Source: Liolophura sinensis (taxonomy: Eukaryota > Mollusca > Polyplacophora > Chitonida > Chitonidae). From it: a stretch of 60,000 nt of DNA. Of this stretch, positions 11,123-22,612 are shown one piece after another; the first letter of the stretch is position 1, and every line of letters starts with the position of its first letter. The translations under genes and the position numbers were made by a program. The stretch is from contig NC_088304.1 of assembly GCF_032854445.1 (NCBI RefSeq), positions 2,792,001 through 2,852,000 of the forward strand, read 5' to 3'. Below the pieces are notes generated by a model that was given only the letters and a program-made list of their open reading frames with translations, made no database searches and had not been told where the DNA came from.

Positions 11123-13077
11123 CTACAGCACAAGACAAAAGTCGCGCGTCACTCCTAGGCTGTCGCTAAGAAGCTAAGTATGTGGACCTTCTCTAACCAA
11201 GTAGGTCTACTGTTCCTTCCTTTTCTTGTTTCACGTTTACCAGTTCCTTTCACTGTGGTCTTCCCCTTTATCCAAAACAAGGCTTTACTCCACGACGCTT
11301 TCTAGCAAAAGCCAAATCCTAAAGTCAATCGTTTTGTTACTTCCCGCTTTAGTTGGAGATTTTAACCCAAGCATTAGTCATCCAAGAAAAGCGCCCATAC
11401 CCCCCGACTTCCCTTCAAGACTGCTCATCACCACTGTAAACACTCAGACTGCTTGCTCTACCCACGGGCTTCTCAGCGACGTACGTACGTCCCCAATCGA
11501 AAATCCACTTGCCGGTCGACTTGCAACGACTAGAGTTTCGCTAAAATTGGAACCCGGCAATGACCCAGGCGGCAAGTCTATTTCGGATCCAAACTGCCCC
11601 AAAATTCGAAGACACGAGGGAAAAAAGTCGGTTGTATATCTGACAGGTTTGGGAAGAAAGCGTTCGTGGAGCAAACTACACAAACTAGTGGGCGATTGTA
11701 AACATTCTGAGTTTGACGAAAAACTCTTGAATGACGACTCCAGCCGTCGATGTTGTTGTCTTCAGCACAGCTACACACTACCGAGACGTAGATTCGTTGG
11801 GTTGTGTTGGTATTTTTTATCGTTGCCCCAAGCAACTGTGTCGTATTTTTATTTTGCCTTGGCACGCGCTTACTGAGTCAAAATGTTTACTCCTTTTTGC
11901 ATTCCAAGTGGAAAAACAAATGGGTTAATGTCTAAGCCCCTTCTCTCTGAAAACTGTGTTGAAAAACGCAGTAACATATGTCCCCCACTTAATTGAAACT
12001 ATTTATGCACAGAGCTACTGTATCATGACACTGTTATTTATATTTTTTGATATTAATACACCAAAGTCTGAAGCAGAAGTTACCATCCCCTCGGGTTCCC
12101 ATTTCGCAGATGGTAGTGTGTATGAGTAATGAACACTTCGAGGGAGTAAGACAAGTAATGAAAAAACCAAGACGACGCCTAATCTACTAATCAAGAAATC
12201 CGGAAATTCGAGTTTCCCACGTCATGCTGATCTCGCCGATCACCGCACTTTCTCGCGTAATCTTAGTGGCGCTTACTCACCTTAACCAATTAGGGCCACA
12301 TATATTTTAATTTTGCATGGTACATGTACAATAGTCTCATATCAAAAGTGTTTAAAACATTAACTTATAAAAATGAAACTAGTATAAATTATATTTAAAC
12401 TTTACAAAGGAAGAGAATTTTTATGATGGCGGCATCAAACCTACAAATGCAATGCACAAAACAGATTATAATTTCTTATATCAGAATATGCGTGATATAA
12501 CCCTATATAGGCACCTATATGACTATCATTGCCTTGGAGATCGCGTCGCTAAAATATTAATCAATTCTAGCTGTCTTCTCCTACATGTAATTTACGTCTA
12601 ATCTTTAAGCATGTTTACTAGAGACTATCTCCTCATCACCAGCAACATATGCGCCGGTATATATTATACTAGTAAGTCAGGTGGTATAATATTAAGGAAA
12701 AGGTGAAAATAATACAATTTTGTTCCGAGCCTGTTCCTCTTCCCATAAAACAATGTAATCAGTATTTCACACAAGTTGATATTGAACAACACTGATTATA
12801 TCTGATAATTAAATCGTCATAAAGTCAAAAATTTGTTTGGCACGATGAGTTTGAAAATGAATTGTAACCTGAATTAGAACATCAGTTATGGCACCTTCTC
12901 ACACGATACTGATCAGTCACCCCCCCAATATTTATGCACATAGGAGTACCTGACAATGGCGAGCCCTATTGATAACCACACGTGTACCCTGGCTACCACA
13001 TTATTTGACATCTACATTATCTGACATCTACATTATGCCACATCCACATTATCAGACATTATTCCATGTTAACATAA
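11123..13077. other. Intergenic, no supported gene
   Basis: Opposed frames at 11226-11876 (plus) and 11444-11865 (minus) overlap each other and show no domain. A short repeat of 'acatctacattat' lies at about 13005-13050. Nothing else is supported. Confidence 0.4.
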
Positions 13078-13440
13078 TTACTTATCCGAATCAAGAATTT
13101 TTAACTCTTATAATGGTGGTAATTTTTATTGGTGAGGGAAACCGGGGTGCCCTGGGTAAATCGACCAGAGGCAAGTTACTAATACACTTTCACACACATG
13201 ATGTGCAGATACGCACATCCTATTGGTGGAAGACAAGTGGTCTTCAAGGAACATTAGACTGCTTAAACGGCCACATGACCGTTATTGGCCGCTTTTTATC
13301 ACATATGCTAAAGAGGGAGAGCAGGGAATCGAAAACAATACAAATTTATAAAACAAGGCCCGGCCTGGAATTGAACCCTTGCTATGCCTTTCCAGCTTTT
13401 GTACCGTTAGGCTGAGTCGTTCTACAAAGCGACTGATGGA
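13078..13440 (-). mobile_element. SINE, family B, near full length
   Basis: Read on the minus strand: a tRNA-like head with the B box 'gggttcaattcc', a central part with 'gcaccccggtttccctcacc', and the 3' end 'aaaaattcttgattcgg', a diverged form of the tail seen in family A. The head and centre differ from family A, so the families share mainly the 3' end. The plus-strand frame at 12969-13415 is a by-product. Confidence 0.7.
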
Positions 13441-14340
13441 CTATAATAAGGACGCTGACTTGGTAGAGGGTATCCTATCAGTAAGACTTAACACAGGTGG
13501 AACACAGGGTATAAAGTCTCTATTCAATTAGCCGCCATGTGGACAAAAACAGATGTTTGTGGCATATTTTACCTTAGTTTAGCGACCTGGATTCGCTATC
13601 ATACACACAACGTCACTCCTCAAATGGCACTCCTCAAAAAATAATAAATATAATGGCACTGTCTTCTGTATAGGTTGTGGCATATCTCTCTGGCTTCACG
13701 TTCGCTTGATATGCACAAGGAGGCCAGGCTTACACTGGAGACTGTAAGTCTTCTTCAACAGTCACAGCGAGTCAGCCATGTTGGAATGTGAAGGGAGCGT
13801 GTTGTTTCTCTGAGAAAAACATCCGCTTCATCATCAAACATGACTTCAGAGGTTATGAATCGGTTATTCGTTGTTACTGTATGACGCCATTTGTAACAAC
13901 AACGGCCACTGATGGTCTTATTGCTACTTTTCTCCGATATTGCTATTTCCTTGAACAGTTACTGATGCAAATTACAAATTTCATTAACTTTATGAGGATA
14001 AAAATTCTAACGCAAGGAATGATTAAATTGTTCTATGCTAAAGTAGCTTAAATTCCATTGAAAATAAATTCACCTAAATGACAATCTGCTAAATTACAAA
14101 CTTGGCATTTTGACTATACTCGTACCAACTGTATTATATTCACAATTACACGAATGTGGCAAGGAAATAAACTTTGAAATAGTGGGGAATATTTTCGAGA
14201 ACATCCTCAAAATTGTTCAAAACGCAGTTTGCTTTGACGGCAGTGTAGTAACGCAAAGTGCGTAAATTAGCAAAGAGGAATGTTGGTAACATTCCCATCC
14301 AATATTTCTGTGGGTTAGAGAGTGCGGAAATGACCTAGTC
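13441..14340. other. Intergenic, no gene seen
   Basis: Unique AT-rich sequence; a plus frame of 87 codons at 13788-14051 has no family resemblance. Confidence 0.35.
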
Positions 14341-14344
14341 CTGC

Positions 14345-14418
14345 GCACATTTAGGGTCACATGACATCCGGAAATAAATAAAGCGGTCAGCTTTGTTTAG
14401 AAACATGGATGTCAACAG
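14345..14418 (+). promoter_or_regulatory. Candidate promoter and very short first coding exon
   Basis: GTCACATGAC (14356-14365, an E-box of the USF/TFE3 type) and CCGGAAAT (14368-14375, ETS-like) lie just before AACATGG at 14405. The frame reads M-D-V-N and meets the donor AACAG|gtaaaa at 14418/14419. The order of sites, start context and donor resembles a TATA-less promoter with a tiny first exon. No downstream exon was found, so confidence is low. Confidence 0.22.
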
Positions 14419-15192
14419 GTAAAAGAACTTCACAACTCTTTCTCAGCCAGTTCGGTTTGATGTTGGCCAAACTGGGTACTCCTGGCAAAAACCCATATTT
14501 AAAACAAATCCCCACACTAAGATCTCTCTCCACAAAATCTCACTGATATTAAAACTCATCATCATCCAATAGTACTTAAAAATACCGCAGCCGGAGGTGT
14601 GTCAATCTGTTGAAATCGTGTTTAAACTGTGTTGTGAAGACAACAGATGTTTAATGTACAAAACATGACATTTCTGATTTCTTTAGCCATACAGTACAAG
14701 CGTTTTGTGTCGAAAACGCTTTATAATAACACATGGAAAACAAGACGAAAAAAGTTCAACATCAGTTCAACGGAATTCTGCAGATACTGTATTACTGTCT
14801 GGAATACATGACAAACCTTGCATGCATAAAAAGTATTGCTAAGAGCTTTCACAAGCCTTGAAGATGGAATTAATACCGATGGAGATGAGGTTTGGATGAT
14901 GCTATAGGTTAGTAATTGATGGATGCAGCCACTGAGAATCCGTGCCCGTGTTTACTCTGCATACATCAATTTTGATCTTTTCTACTTCAAAATTTTTTGC
15001 TGCCTTACAGTTTTGTAAATTAATTCCTTTCATGATTTATCGCAGATTTATGCAGGACAATAAACAGAAATTCAATATCACAGATAGGGATATATATAGG
15101 GGCATTGATTCCCAAAGGGCGATAACTGTCGAATAACGATATATATAACAGATGCTGCCATGCCCGTTTTGGTGCCAAGTCACATGACCCAC

Positions 15193-15260
15193 CTCAAGCT
15201 CTTCCGTTTTTCCTGCGCGATAACTGTGTCATCCTGGGTGTAAGTTTTCTCGGGCAACAT
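15193..15260 (-). CDS. Candidate first coding exon (22 codons) of an unrecognised gene
   Basis: On the minus strand an ATG with A at -3 (15260) opens MLPEKTYTQDDTVIAQEKRK and reaches a donor-like TTGAG|gtgggt at 15193/15192. The bases just upstream (15261-15310) are CpG-rich, with 'cacgcgcaggcgtcaccgga'. Joining this exon to the acceptor at 11122 would create an immediate stop, so it does not belong to the exon at 10841-11094 by that route. Function unknown. Confidence 0.22.
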
Positions 15261-15310
15261 TTTCAGGCTTCACGCGCAGGCGTCACCGGAACTCTCATCT
15301 TGAAGAAACA

Positions 15311-18300
15311 AAGGCATGGCTGATGGTTAGGAGATGAAATGAAAAGAAAGTGATGAAAAAGGAAGAAGAATGTAGGGAAATGAACTTCAGTGGAGTTAGG
15401 AGAAGACGGAGACTAGTTTGCACGTGACATCATAACCCTTGATGAACAATAACTTGGCGGGCATCTTGGAGCACCATTCACTGAATTGCAATATCAGCTA
15501 CTAGCATCCTCCAATATAGTCGCCAAAAGAAAGCAATACAAACTCTCAAACAGATGACATGGAATGGAAGCATTATATTAATCTTGGAAGAAGAGACCTT
15601 TAACTGAAGAAAGGACAGAATAACAATGAGATAGGGTGATGTGGCTACAAGTTACTGGTTTGAGGTGGGATGACCGTGTCTAAATGTACAATCAAGGTTG
15701 ACTATCAACTGAAATGAACAAAACATGTAATGAACAAAACATGTAATGAACAACTTAAATATAATACACAAACGATTTCCAGTATCTTTGTCGCAAAACA
15801 TACAATGTTAAACTCGTTTAAATGGTAACCACTTACCACTCGGAATGGATCTTGTAAGAATGGTCGTGCAAAACTACTACGCTTGTATCGATGTTAAACA
15901 GGGAGGTTAATGGTTATTTTTGTACCATGCAAAACTAACTGAATTATAATTATTGTTATAAGCCCCTTTAAGTTCTATTAAAGGCAACGACATGAGAAAA
16001 AAGATTATGGAAAATGGGAATAAAATATGTCGGCGTTTTTCCAGAAACTGGAACTATTTTCTTTGCAAGATTTTAATTTATGGAGCAGGCTGTTGACAAT
16101 GAAAAGAAGTTTTCTTATCAAGCCCAAAGTTAAAACTACCTCTGTCAATGGGCAGAAATGTATAACTTAGCTGTAGGAATAAAGCTAAGCGTTGGTGCTT
16201 GATCTCTCCCCAAATTTTTTTGTAGTAAAGAGCTAGATAACTGGCTGCCAAAAGAAAAAGGTATATCGCCCGCAACAAAGAAAAGGTGTAAATTCAGCAT
16301 AAATCCATCCAGCCACCTTTCCCACCTCTTTCGTGATAACAAAACACGTGGCAAGGTGGTTTTTTTGGCAGCGCCGGCTCTTATCGCCTCTACAAAGATC
16401 TATTGTTGTTGGCTGTGGTATGGGTTTGAAACCCAATGTTACAATGACGGTTCTCGGAAACAGAGGCCGTATTGCCATGATGGGAGGGGAAAAGCAGAGT
16501 GATATGACCGCGTGTTAAAACACACAATTACAGTGAACATCGTGGTTGGCTACTTTTGCATGGTAGTCAAAATATTAGAACATTAAGAAAATTACATGAT
16601 GGTGCCAAAAGATATTTCAAAAAACAAATTTCGTTGAACTAAACGGTGTAAGTCTGAAATAAAGCGAATAGGAATTAGTCTGCGTGGGAAAAATTGGGAA
16701 AACTGGTTAAGACAAATATACTTTCAAAGTTAATCTATACTTAGTCTTGGTTGGTAACGGTTTGTTTCACGTCATCCAGAGGCTCTATTCGGCATATTCG
16801 TTGGCCCAGGCATCTCTGGTGAACACCGTGTAGACGGGCAATAACTTTAACAAACAAACCCTGTGTTATACATAACGAATAGAAATGAAAACGAGGTATT
16901 CATGGAGAACACGTGGTTGTTTTGAGATTGTGGCGAAGACAAAAAAATGTATCAAAAAATGACAACTTACCAACGTCGCTCCTAAAAAAACGGATCTCAA
17001 ATTAACGCGAAAAAGCAAGACAATGCATGGAAAGGCTATATGCTTAACCCGTTCGAAAAACGACAACCGTTATCGCTGGGCCCGAGTGAATTAATCAGAC
17101 AAAATGTGGCCGTTTTCACGTGCTCACGCGCAGACGTTAAGCGAGGATATTTCATAGGTCGACAGGGGAATCCTCCTTGTGATTCAGGCGCTGAGTTATT
17201 TTTGTCTATTTCCTTCTACTCTCACTTTTCCGTTAACGCTTTTTTTTACTTACCGGTAATGCGCCCAAACAACAAATGGTCTGTACTGGCGACCCCATCA
17301 AGAGGATAGAGGCCACGCCGAGAGGCAGTATTTACAAACTAAGAATCACTTCAGGGGGCAGATAACAGTAATGAGCTCATCGTCCAGGCAGATATAGACC
17401 AATACTTCTAGAAACGTTAGGCAAAGATTTTTTTTCCTCAGTGCAGAGTTTGAGTGTTAAAAAACCTACAAAGCTGATAAAGGATTTTTAACGAAATTTT
17501 CCAAATTATAATCATCTACGATTTTAGGAAGAATAAATAGTGTACTTTGCATCCAAAAATTTAATTTAAAAATGTGAAAAATTGTGAACTGTACCAAAAA
17601 ATGGAAAAAATCTTCAAGTTTTTTATGGCTCATATATGGCCTAAAGTATAATTGGCCACAACTTCCTAAAACTCCCATGGCGTATTTCATACATCGAGAA
17701 ATGTGAGGAATAATAAGTTTTATACAAGCTTTGGTATTATTTTAATGAATTTTGCAATGAAAGCAAATTCTATTTCAAATTAAAATCACGTATGTCTGTT
17801 TATCGAGCTTCAAGTGACCACGATGACGTTTACATACAAGTTTTAAAAAATAAAAAGATAAATAGAAAATAATTAGACAATGTTGGCGAAAAGGTTTAGC
17901 AAGATTGAGGCTTGCACACGTTCTTGCAAGGAGTTATAACGAAACAAAAACGTCTGGCAACCATACTGTGAAAATAAACGACTTTTCTCCGACGTGATTT
18001 ATTTTTACTGGTATACATTTGGCATTTGTGTTCGAGGGAGCAGTAAAGGTTTTCCAGGCTGTGATAGAACTCTCGGGTATATAACCAGACGATGTGAAAA
18101 CAAAGCTTATAGTTGCAGAACTTTGACCATAGTCCACCACATGTTCTCGCAGCCTTCCAAGAACAAGGTGCTTAAGAAATGTTTGTTGAGCAATTTTTTT
18201 GCATTTGCTGCGAGTTATACCATTGTCAAGCCTCTGACACAAATAAAAATGAATAACATACTTTCTCCGGTATATACAGGCGTGCATGTTCAATGAAAAT

Positions 18301-19240
18301 AAAATGTAACATTTAAACTATGCTTCGTTCTATAAATTCAGTTGACTTTTAAATTGTTTAAATTGTCATGTTCTTTTCAAAAACGGTCTACAAGTGAAAT
18401 TATAACCCTCAAAAAGCTATATCATAAATAATACACAACTCAACATTTTTGATTTTAACTTTATGACCTTACCGTGAGGAATTGTTGAAAAGGATCAATA
18501 GTCTGTATATGCATGTAATTCACTATTTTGTCTCCTACTGGTCAGGGTCAGCCAATTAATGTGGGCTGTAAAGTAAACAGTTCAATTAAATTTTTAAAAA
18601 ATGATTGAATAACAAAATAATTATATGATGTGTCATTTTAAGGACTCATATATCAATATATATACCAATATACTGTATTGGTACTGGTTAACTGAGGGGT
18701 TAAAATGTTAATAATGTGTAACACGTATAAAATTTCTAATGTAATATACATGTAACAATTGAAAAATCTGCTTTGACTGATATGTAAAATATTGAGTATT
18801 TAAAATAGCGTTTAGAAACTAGGCTTTGTATGGTCACTCGTCTTTTAAATCAAGGAGAACAAAGTATTATCCCGCAAGTTGACTTCAGTCACTCTTTAAC
18901 TAATGAAATACTATATTTCATGTTCTTTTTTTACAGTTTTGCTTTATCCAGTACTTCGACGTAACTTCAAAGTGTTCTTAATAGATTTCATAAATAGAAA
19001 TAGAATAGCTGAAAAACAATAAGCGGAATATCGGGATATGATGGCAAAAATTAGCCTCTTCCACGACCATTACAACATTAACAGACCAGCGGTATTGTCT
19101 GAGATTTTCCTTGTTTGAAAAAAAAATACTCCCAATATTTTGCCCGGGTTATAATGTATATTTCATCACATGAACATACATGCTGTCTGTGAGCTGAGCG
19201 AACTTATCCCGTTCCTGAAATTCACGCGCTTACCGCTGAC
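15311..19240. other. Long AT-rich intergenic stretch
   Basis: I found no gene, SINE or array I could support. A short direct repeat of 'aacaaaacatgtaatg' lies at about 15718-15755. Frames at 16078-16518, 17040-17309 and 17934-18296 occur in overlapping opposite pairs without domains. Confidence 0.4.
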
Positions 19241-19246
19241 TCACGC

Positions 19247-19260
19247 GTCACCATGGCAAC
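19247..19260 (+). promoter_or_regulatory. RFX-type X-box
   Basis: GTCACCATGGCAAC matches the palindromic X-box bound by RFX factors (RYYNYY-N1-3-RRNRAC). The site also contains an ATG in a perfect CACCATGG context; that frame runs 26 codons and could be cut by a donor-like gtaaga. No adjacent gene is identified. Confidence 0.4.
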
Positions 19261-21430
19261 GGGTGTGCCAGGAAGAAATAGCCTGTGGAGATTTAACCTT
19301 TATCTATGGTACCGTTATATATGTAAGAAGTAGACACACGTAGAAGTGGGCTTTGGGCAAATGTACGCCAGATGCTGTAGATGATCTCCCCACCGTATAA
19401 GATCGTCCCACCAAACTGTCTGGTAGTCGTAGTCTATATATATAGAAGATTGGGCAGGTCTGCATGTGCCGTCCGGCACATTGAGGGCAGCATTTTCGTT
19501 AGAGGCTAACTTGGACTACCGGTAGACGTAGAATCACGCAAGTTTTGTTCAAGTTGTTCCAGAAATACTGGTCAGCGGTGTAGCGCTACCTTATAATTAA
19601 TGGCAGACGTTGCCGACGAACAAGCTAAAACTTATTATTTATTTTGACACATTCGGAATTATATTTATAGCCTCTAGGAAATGTTGCATTTCAATTCCGG
19701 ATACATTTACGTTTCATAACAGATACGAAATATGGGAAAGGTACTATGCGTGACTTTTATTGCGAATTGGTGATGGTGTAAAAGGAATCAATCTACTTGG
19801 TAGTGGGCTGATAAAAACACGCAGAGAAATAATAAACCTTGTTAGACGTAACAAGGATTCGAACTCTGATTCACTACATGTTTAGAGCGAGTGAGGACTT
19901 CATCGGGGTGTCTGTATTAACTTGAAAATAGTAAATAAGACGAATGGAAATTGAAATCTGACCTAAACATCGACGAGCCATAAAGATGCCAGAAGAAATT
20001 AGTGAGACACTAAATATAACTGACCCGCTGGCCAGAGGGCCGTTGTTATAAATGTACGGCCAAGATAACGGCCTGAGTGAAGCTAACAGGGGAAGGTAGT
20101 GGGGCGGCTGGGCTGGTGGCTTTTTTCCACAAGTAAAACTGGGTATTGTGTATAGGTGGCCAACAGTTAAAGTGAGCTATACCGCATCCATCTGCAGCCT
20201 AAGGATTATGGAATATGTTGTCTTTTCAGAAACAAATAGATGGAAAATTCTTTTCGGACTTAGCTGACTTGTATATAAATAAATGCAGGCATACAGCAGT
20301 TCATTATAAACCATGTGACCTAGACAGAAGAGCAAAAAGATATTACCTTGAGGAAAATTGGTTACATTCAATCAGGCATTGGTATCAATAAAATCTGTGA
20401 ACCGAGGTCTTGCTAAAGTTAGATTTGTTAATAGCTTCACATTTTAGTCGCATATCATTATTCATTTGCCAAATGTTATCTATTCACATTTGTTTGAATC
20501 TAGTGACATCCGTGCATGTAATTTATGGAATTAACGTATTATGGCCACAAATGTGACATGTTTAGACGATTTTAACTGATATCAGAACTCACCGATATGT
20601 CATACATACGCACCGAAAGTAACGGGCTATTTCAGTCCAGCGTTTAAAGGTAAGCAAAAATAAAGGGCGATTAAAAACACATCGAGTCACACAAATTCTT
20701 ACAAACTACCAGCGCATCTAATTTTCAGTGACAATGACGACAAACAGATAACAATTTTTAGAATAATAGTCTGATTGCAAAAAAGCAAATATAATAAAGA
20801 TGATCAAAAATTAGCATTAAACATAGGAGGCTGGTGTTTACGTTCAAGCGGAGAGATTTAAGCACATATACACCTTACGTTCGCTTTTCTAGGAGTTAAA
20901 ATGAGAGTTCGGACCAGGAGTAATAACCTGTTGTTGTTTAATTACTTCCATTGGTACGATAAAGAAGTCCTTCAAATATGGAGTACAGGTAAAAAGTAAT
21001 AAGATGTATATGGAAGCACATGTTCAAATCTGCAGTTGGTTGTTAGCCGAAAAGAAAATGATAAAACCAAAAAGATTAATAAAAGAAAAAAATAAGTAAG
21101 CAATGTTTTACTTTCTGACATTAATGTACGGTAATTGGATAGAAAAAAATGGCGCTAAACTATCGTGTGCAAATTCACGCTGAGAGACATGGACTTAATT
21201 CGGATATCAAACGATTTTATAAAAATACCAAAGATCAGATACATGAAAGTATGACGGATCAAGACATGCAGAACTGTGACTGATGGAAAGCTGGAGAAGC
21301 GCTACAGTTTTTATATTTTTGGAAATGGTAGCAATGTTTGAAAACGACCAAATTATTTGCGGCAGAATGGACTTTCCCTGGAAACTGTTTCCCTATTGTT
21401 ACCTGAGTAATGAGGAATAATACTTATACT
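19261..21430. other. Intergenic, no gene seen
   Basis: A minus-strand tRNA-like B box ('agttcgaatcc', about 19855-19866) suggests an old SINE head at about 19840-19910. The rest shows nothing I can support. Confidence 0.4.
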
Positions 21431-21433
21431 TAC

Positions 21434-21872
21434 TCGAAAAAGTCAAGATCTTTGAACAAATCCTCGCCCCGCGTTCTTCACTATTCCCAATCTCTGTGAA
21501 AAAGGCGGTTTAGCTTTTATCCACAGGCTTACATATTCTGTTGAAAAACTTTTCCCGCCAAAACAAGGCCGGTTCCTTTAAATTGTGACCAATGGAATCA
21601 ATGCTATTTCCGTTGATTCAAACGTAAGGTTTATTATTAAGGTAGCTTTAGTTGGTTTGGATGTAACATGGTTTCTAATTATACTGGGAAAGGTCTCAAA
21701 CGATCAGTGGCATCCGCCAAGGCGGGAAGCGATATGATTGGTTGAGGGCCATCTGGCGGTTAAAAGGATGGTTGATAGTGCAGACAGGGAGCTAACTATC
21801 CGTGACGTTACCTGATTAAGGCCAAGAAGGCGGGAAACGAATCCAAGCACGGTTTGATAAGGCGGGAATTCA
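21434..21872 (-). promoter_or_regulatory. E2F/CCAAT motif cluster with a minus-strand donor: candidate promoter
   Basis: TTTTCCCGCCAAAA (about 21550-21563) is a textbook E2F site. Three more GGCGGGAA cores lie near 21722, 21828 and 21864. CCAAT boxes occur near 21591 (direct) and 21739 (inverted). On the minus strand, TTTTTCGA|gtaagt (about 21434) is a strong donor. The group fits a proliferation-regulated promoter firing leftwards with a noncoding first exon. Strand and gene are inference. Confidence 0.3.
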
Positions 21873-22105
21873 AAAATTAACTTTTATCATTAAAAAAAAC
21901 TGGGACAAGTGACGAATGACCACGCAAATTGTTTGGGGACCGAACTAACTACGATTTTAAAGCCAAAGCCAGAATGATAAAACTACATTCAAGTACAATC
22001 ACACATTTGTTCAGTAGGTTTTATGCGTTACCTTAACGTAATTGTTCTGTGATGTGAGAATACTGCGTACATTTACTTAGTTACTTATTTGGTTATTATT
22101 TAAAG

Positions 22106-22245
22106 CCGTACCGTACGTGGAAAAATTTGTCAGCAACCTGCTGATCGCCGTCGATTTCCTCAAGCCATAACGGTAGCCACCGTCATATAAGTGAAATATT
22201 CTTGAGTACGGCGTAAAACACGTCAAATAAACAAATAAATTTAAC
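22106..22245 (+). mobile_element. SINE family A, 3' fragment
   Basis: Contains 'gtcagcaacctgc', 'ataagtgaaatattcttgag', 'tacggcgtaaaacac' and an (AATA) tail. Confidence 0.75.
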
Positions 22246-22499
22246 GGCATACCCGAAATAGTTTTTACTTTTACAATACCTGTCGGTTTTATGGATGGAG
22301 ACACCGATTATGGCACAGATAAAGATGTTCAATTTGAGCCTATCGAGTAACACAAATGCGTATTTTGACTGAACTGTGAACGTTCCGTTCATCATTACTT
22401 CAGAAATATCATCAAGGTGTCTTATATAGCATAATGATCTCGGTTGACACATATTTATAGTGCACCCTCACTGAAACGCTATGCCGAAGACACCAGTCA

Positions 22500-22612
22500 C
22501 GACACCAAGTACCAAAAGAATCATCTTGAAAGTCTATATTACATGGCCAGAGGGATAGAACGAAGGATTCCCGCATATAAGATGGACGCTTTAACCACTC
22601 GACCATCAAAAT
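22500..22612 (-). mobile_element. tRNA-derived SINE head or tRNA pseudogene fragment (Ser/Leu-like A box)
   Basis: On the minus strand 'gatggtcgagtggttaaagc' resembles the A-box half of a type II tRNA, followed about 35 bases later by a poor B box ('cgttctatccc'). It cannot fold as an intact tRNA. Confidence 0.4.

Noticed and set aside
11226-11876. 216-codon plus frame
   Set aside because: Overlaps two minus frames, no domain, no convincing splice context, and composition like the surrounding non-coding DNA. Not excluded, but unsupported.
12969-13415. 148-codon plus frame
   Set aside because: It covers a minus-strand SINE of family B.
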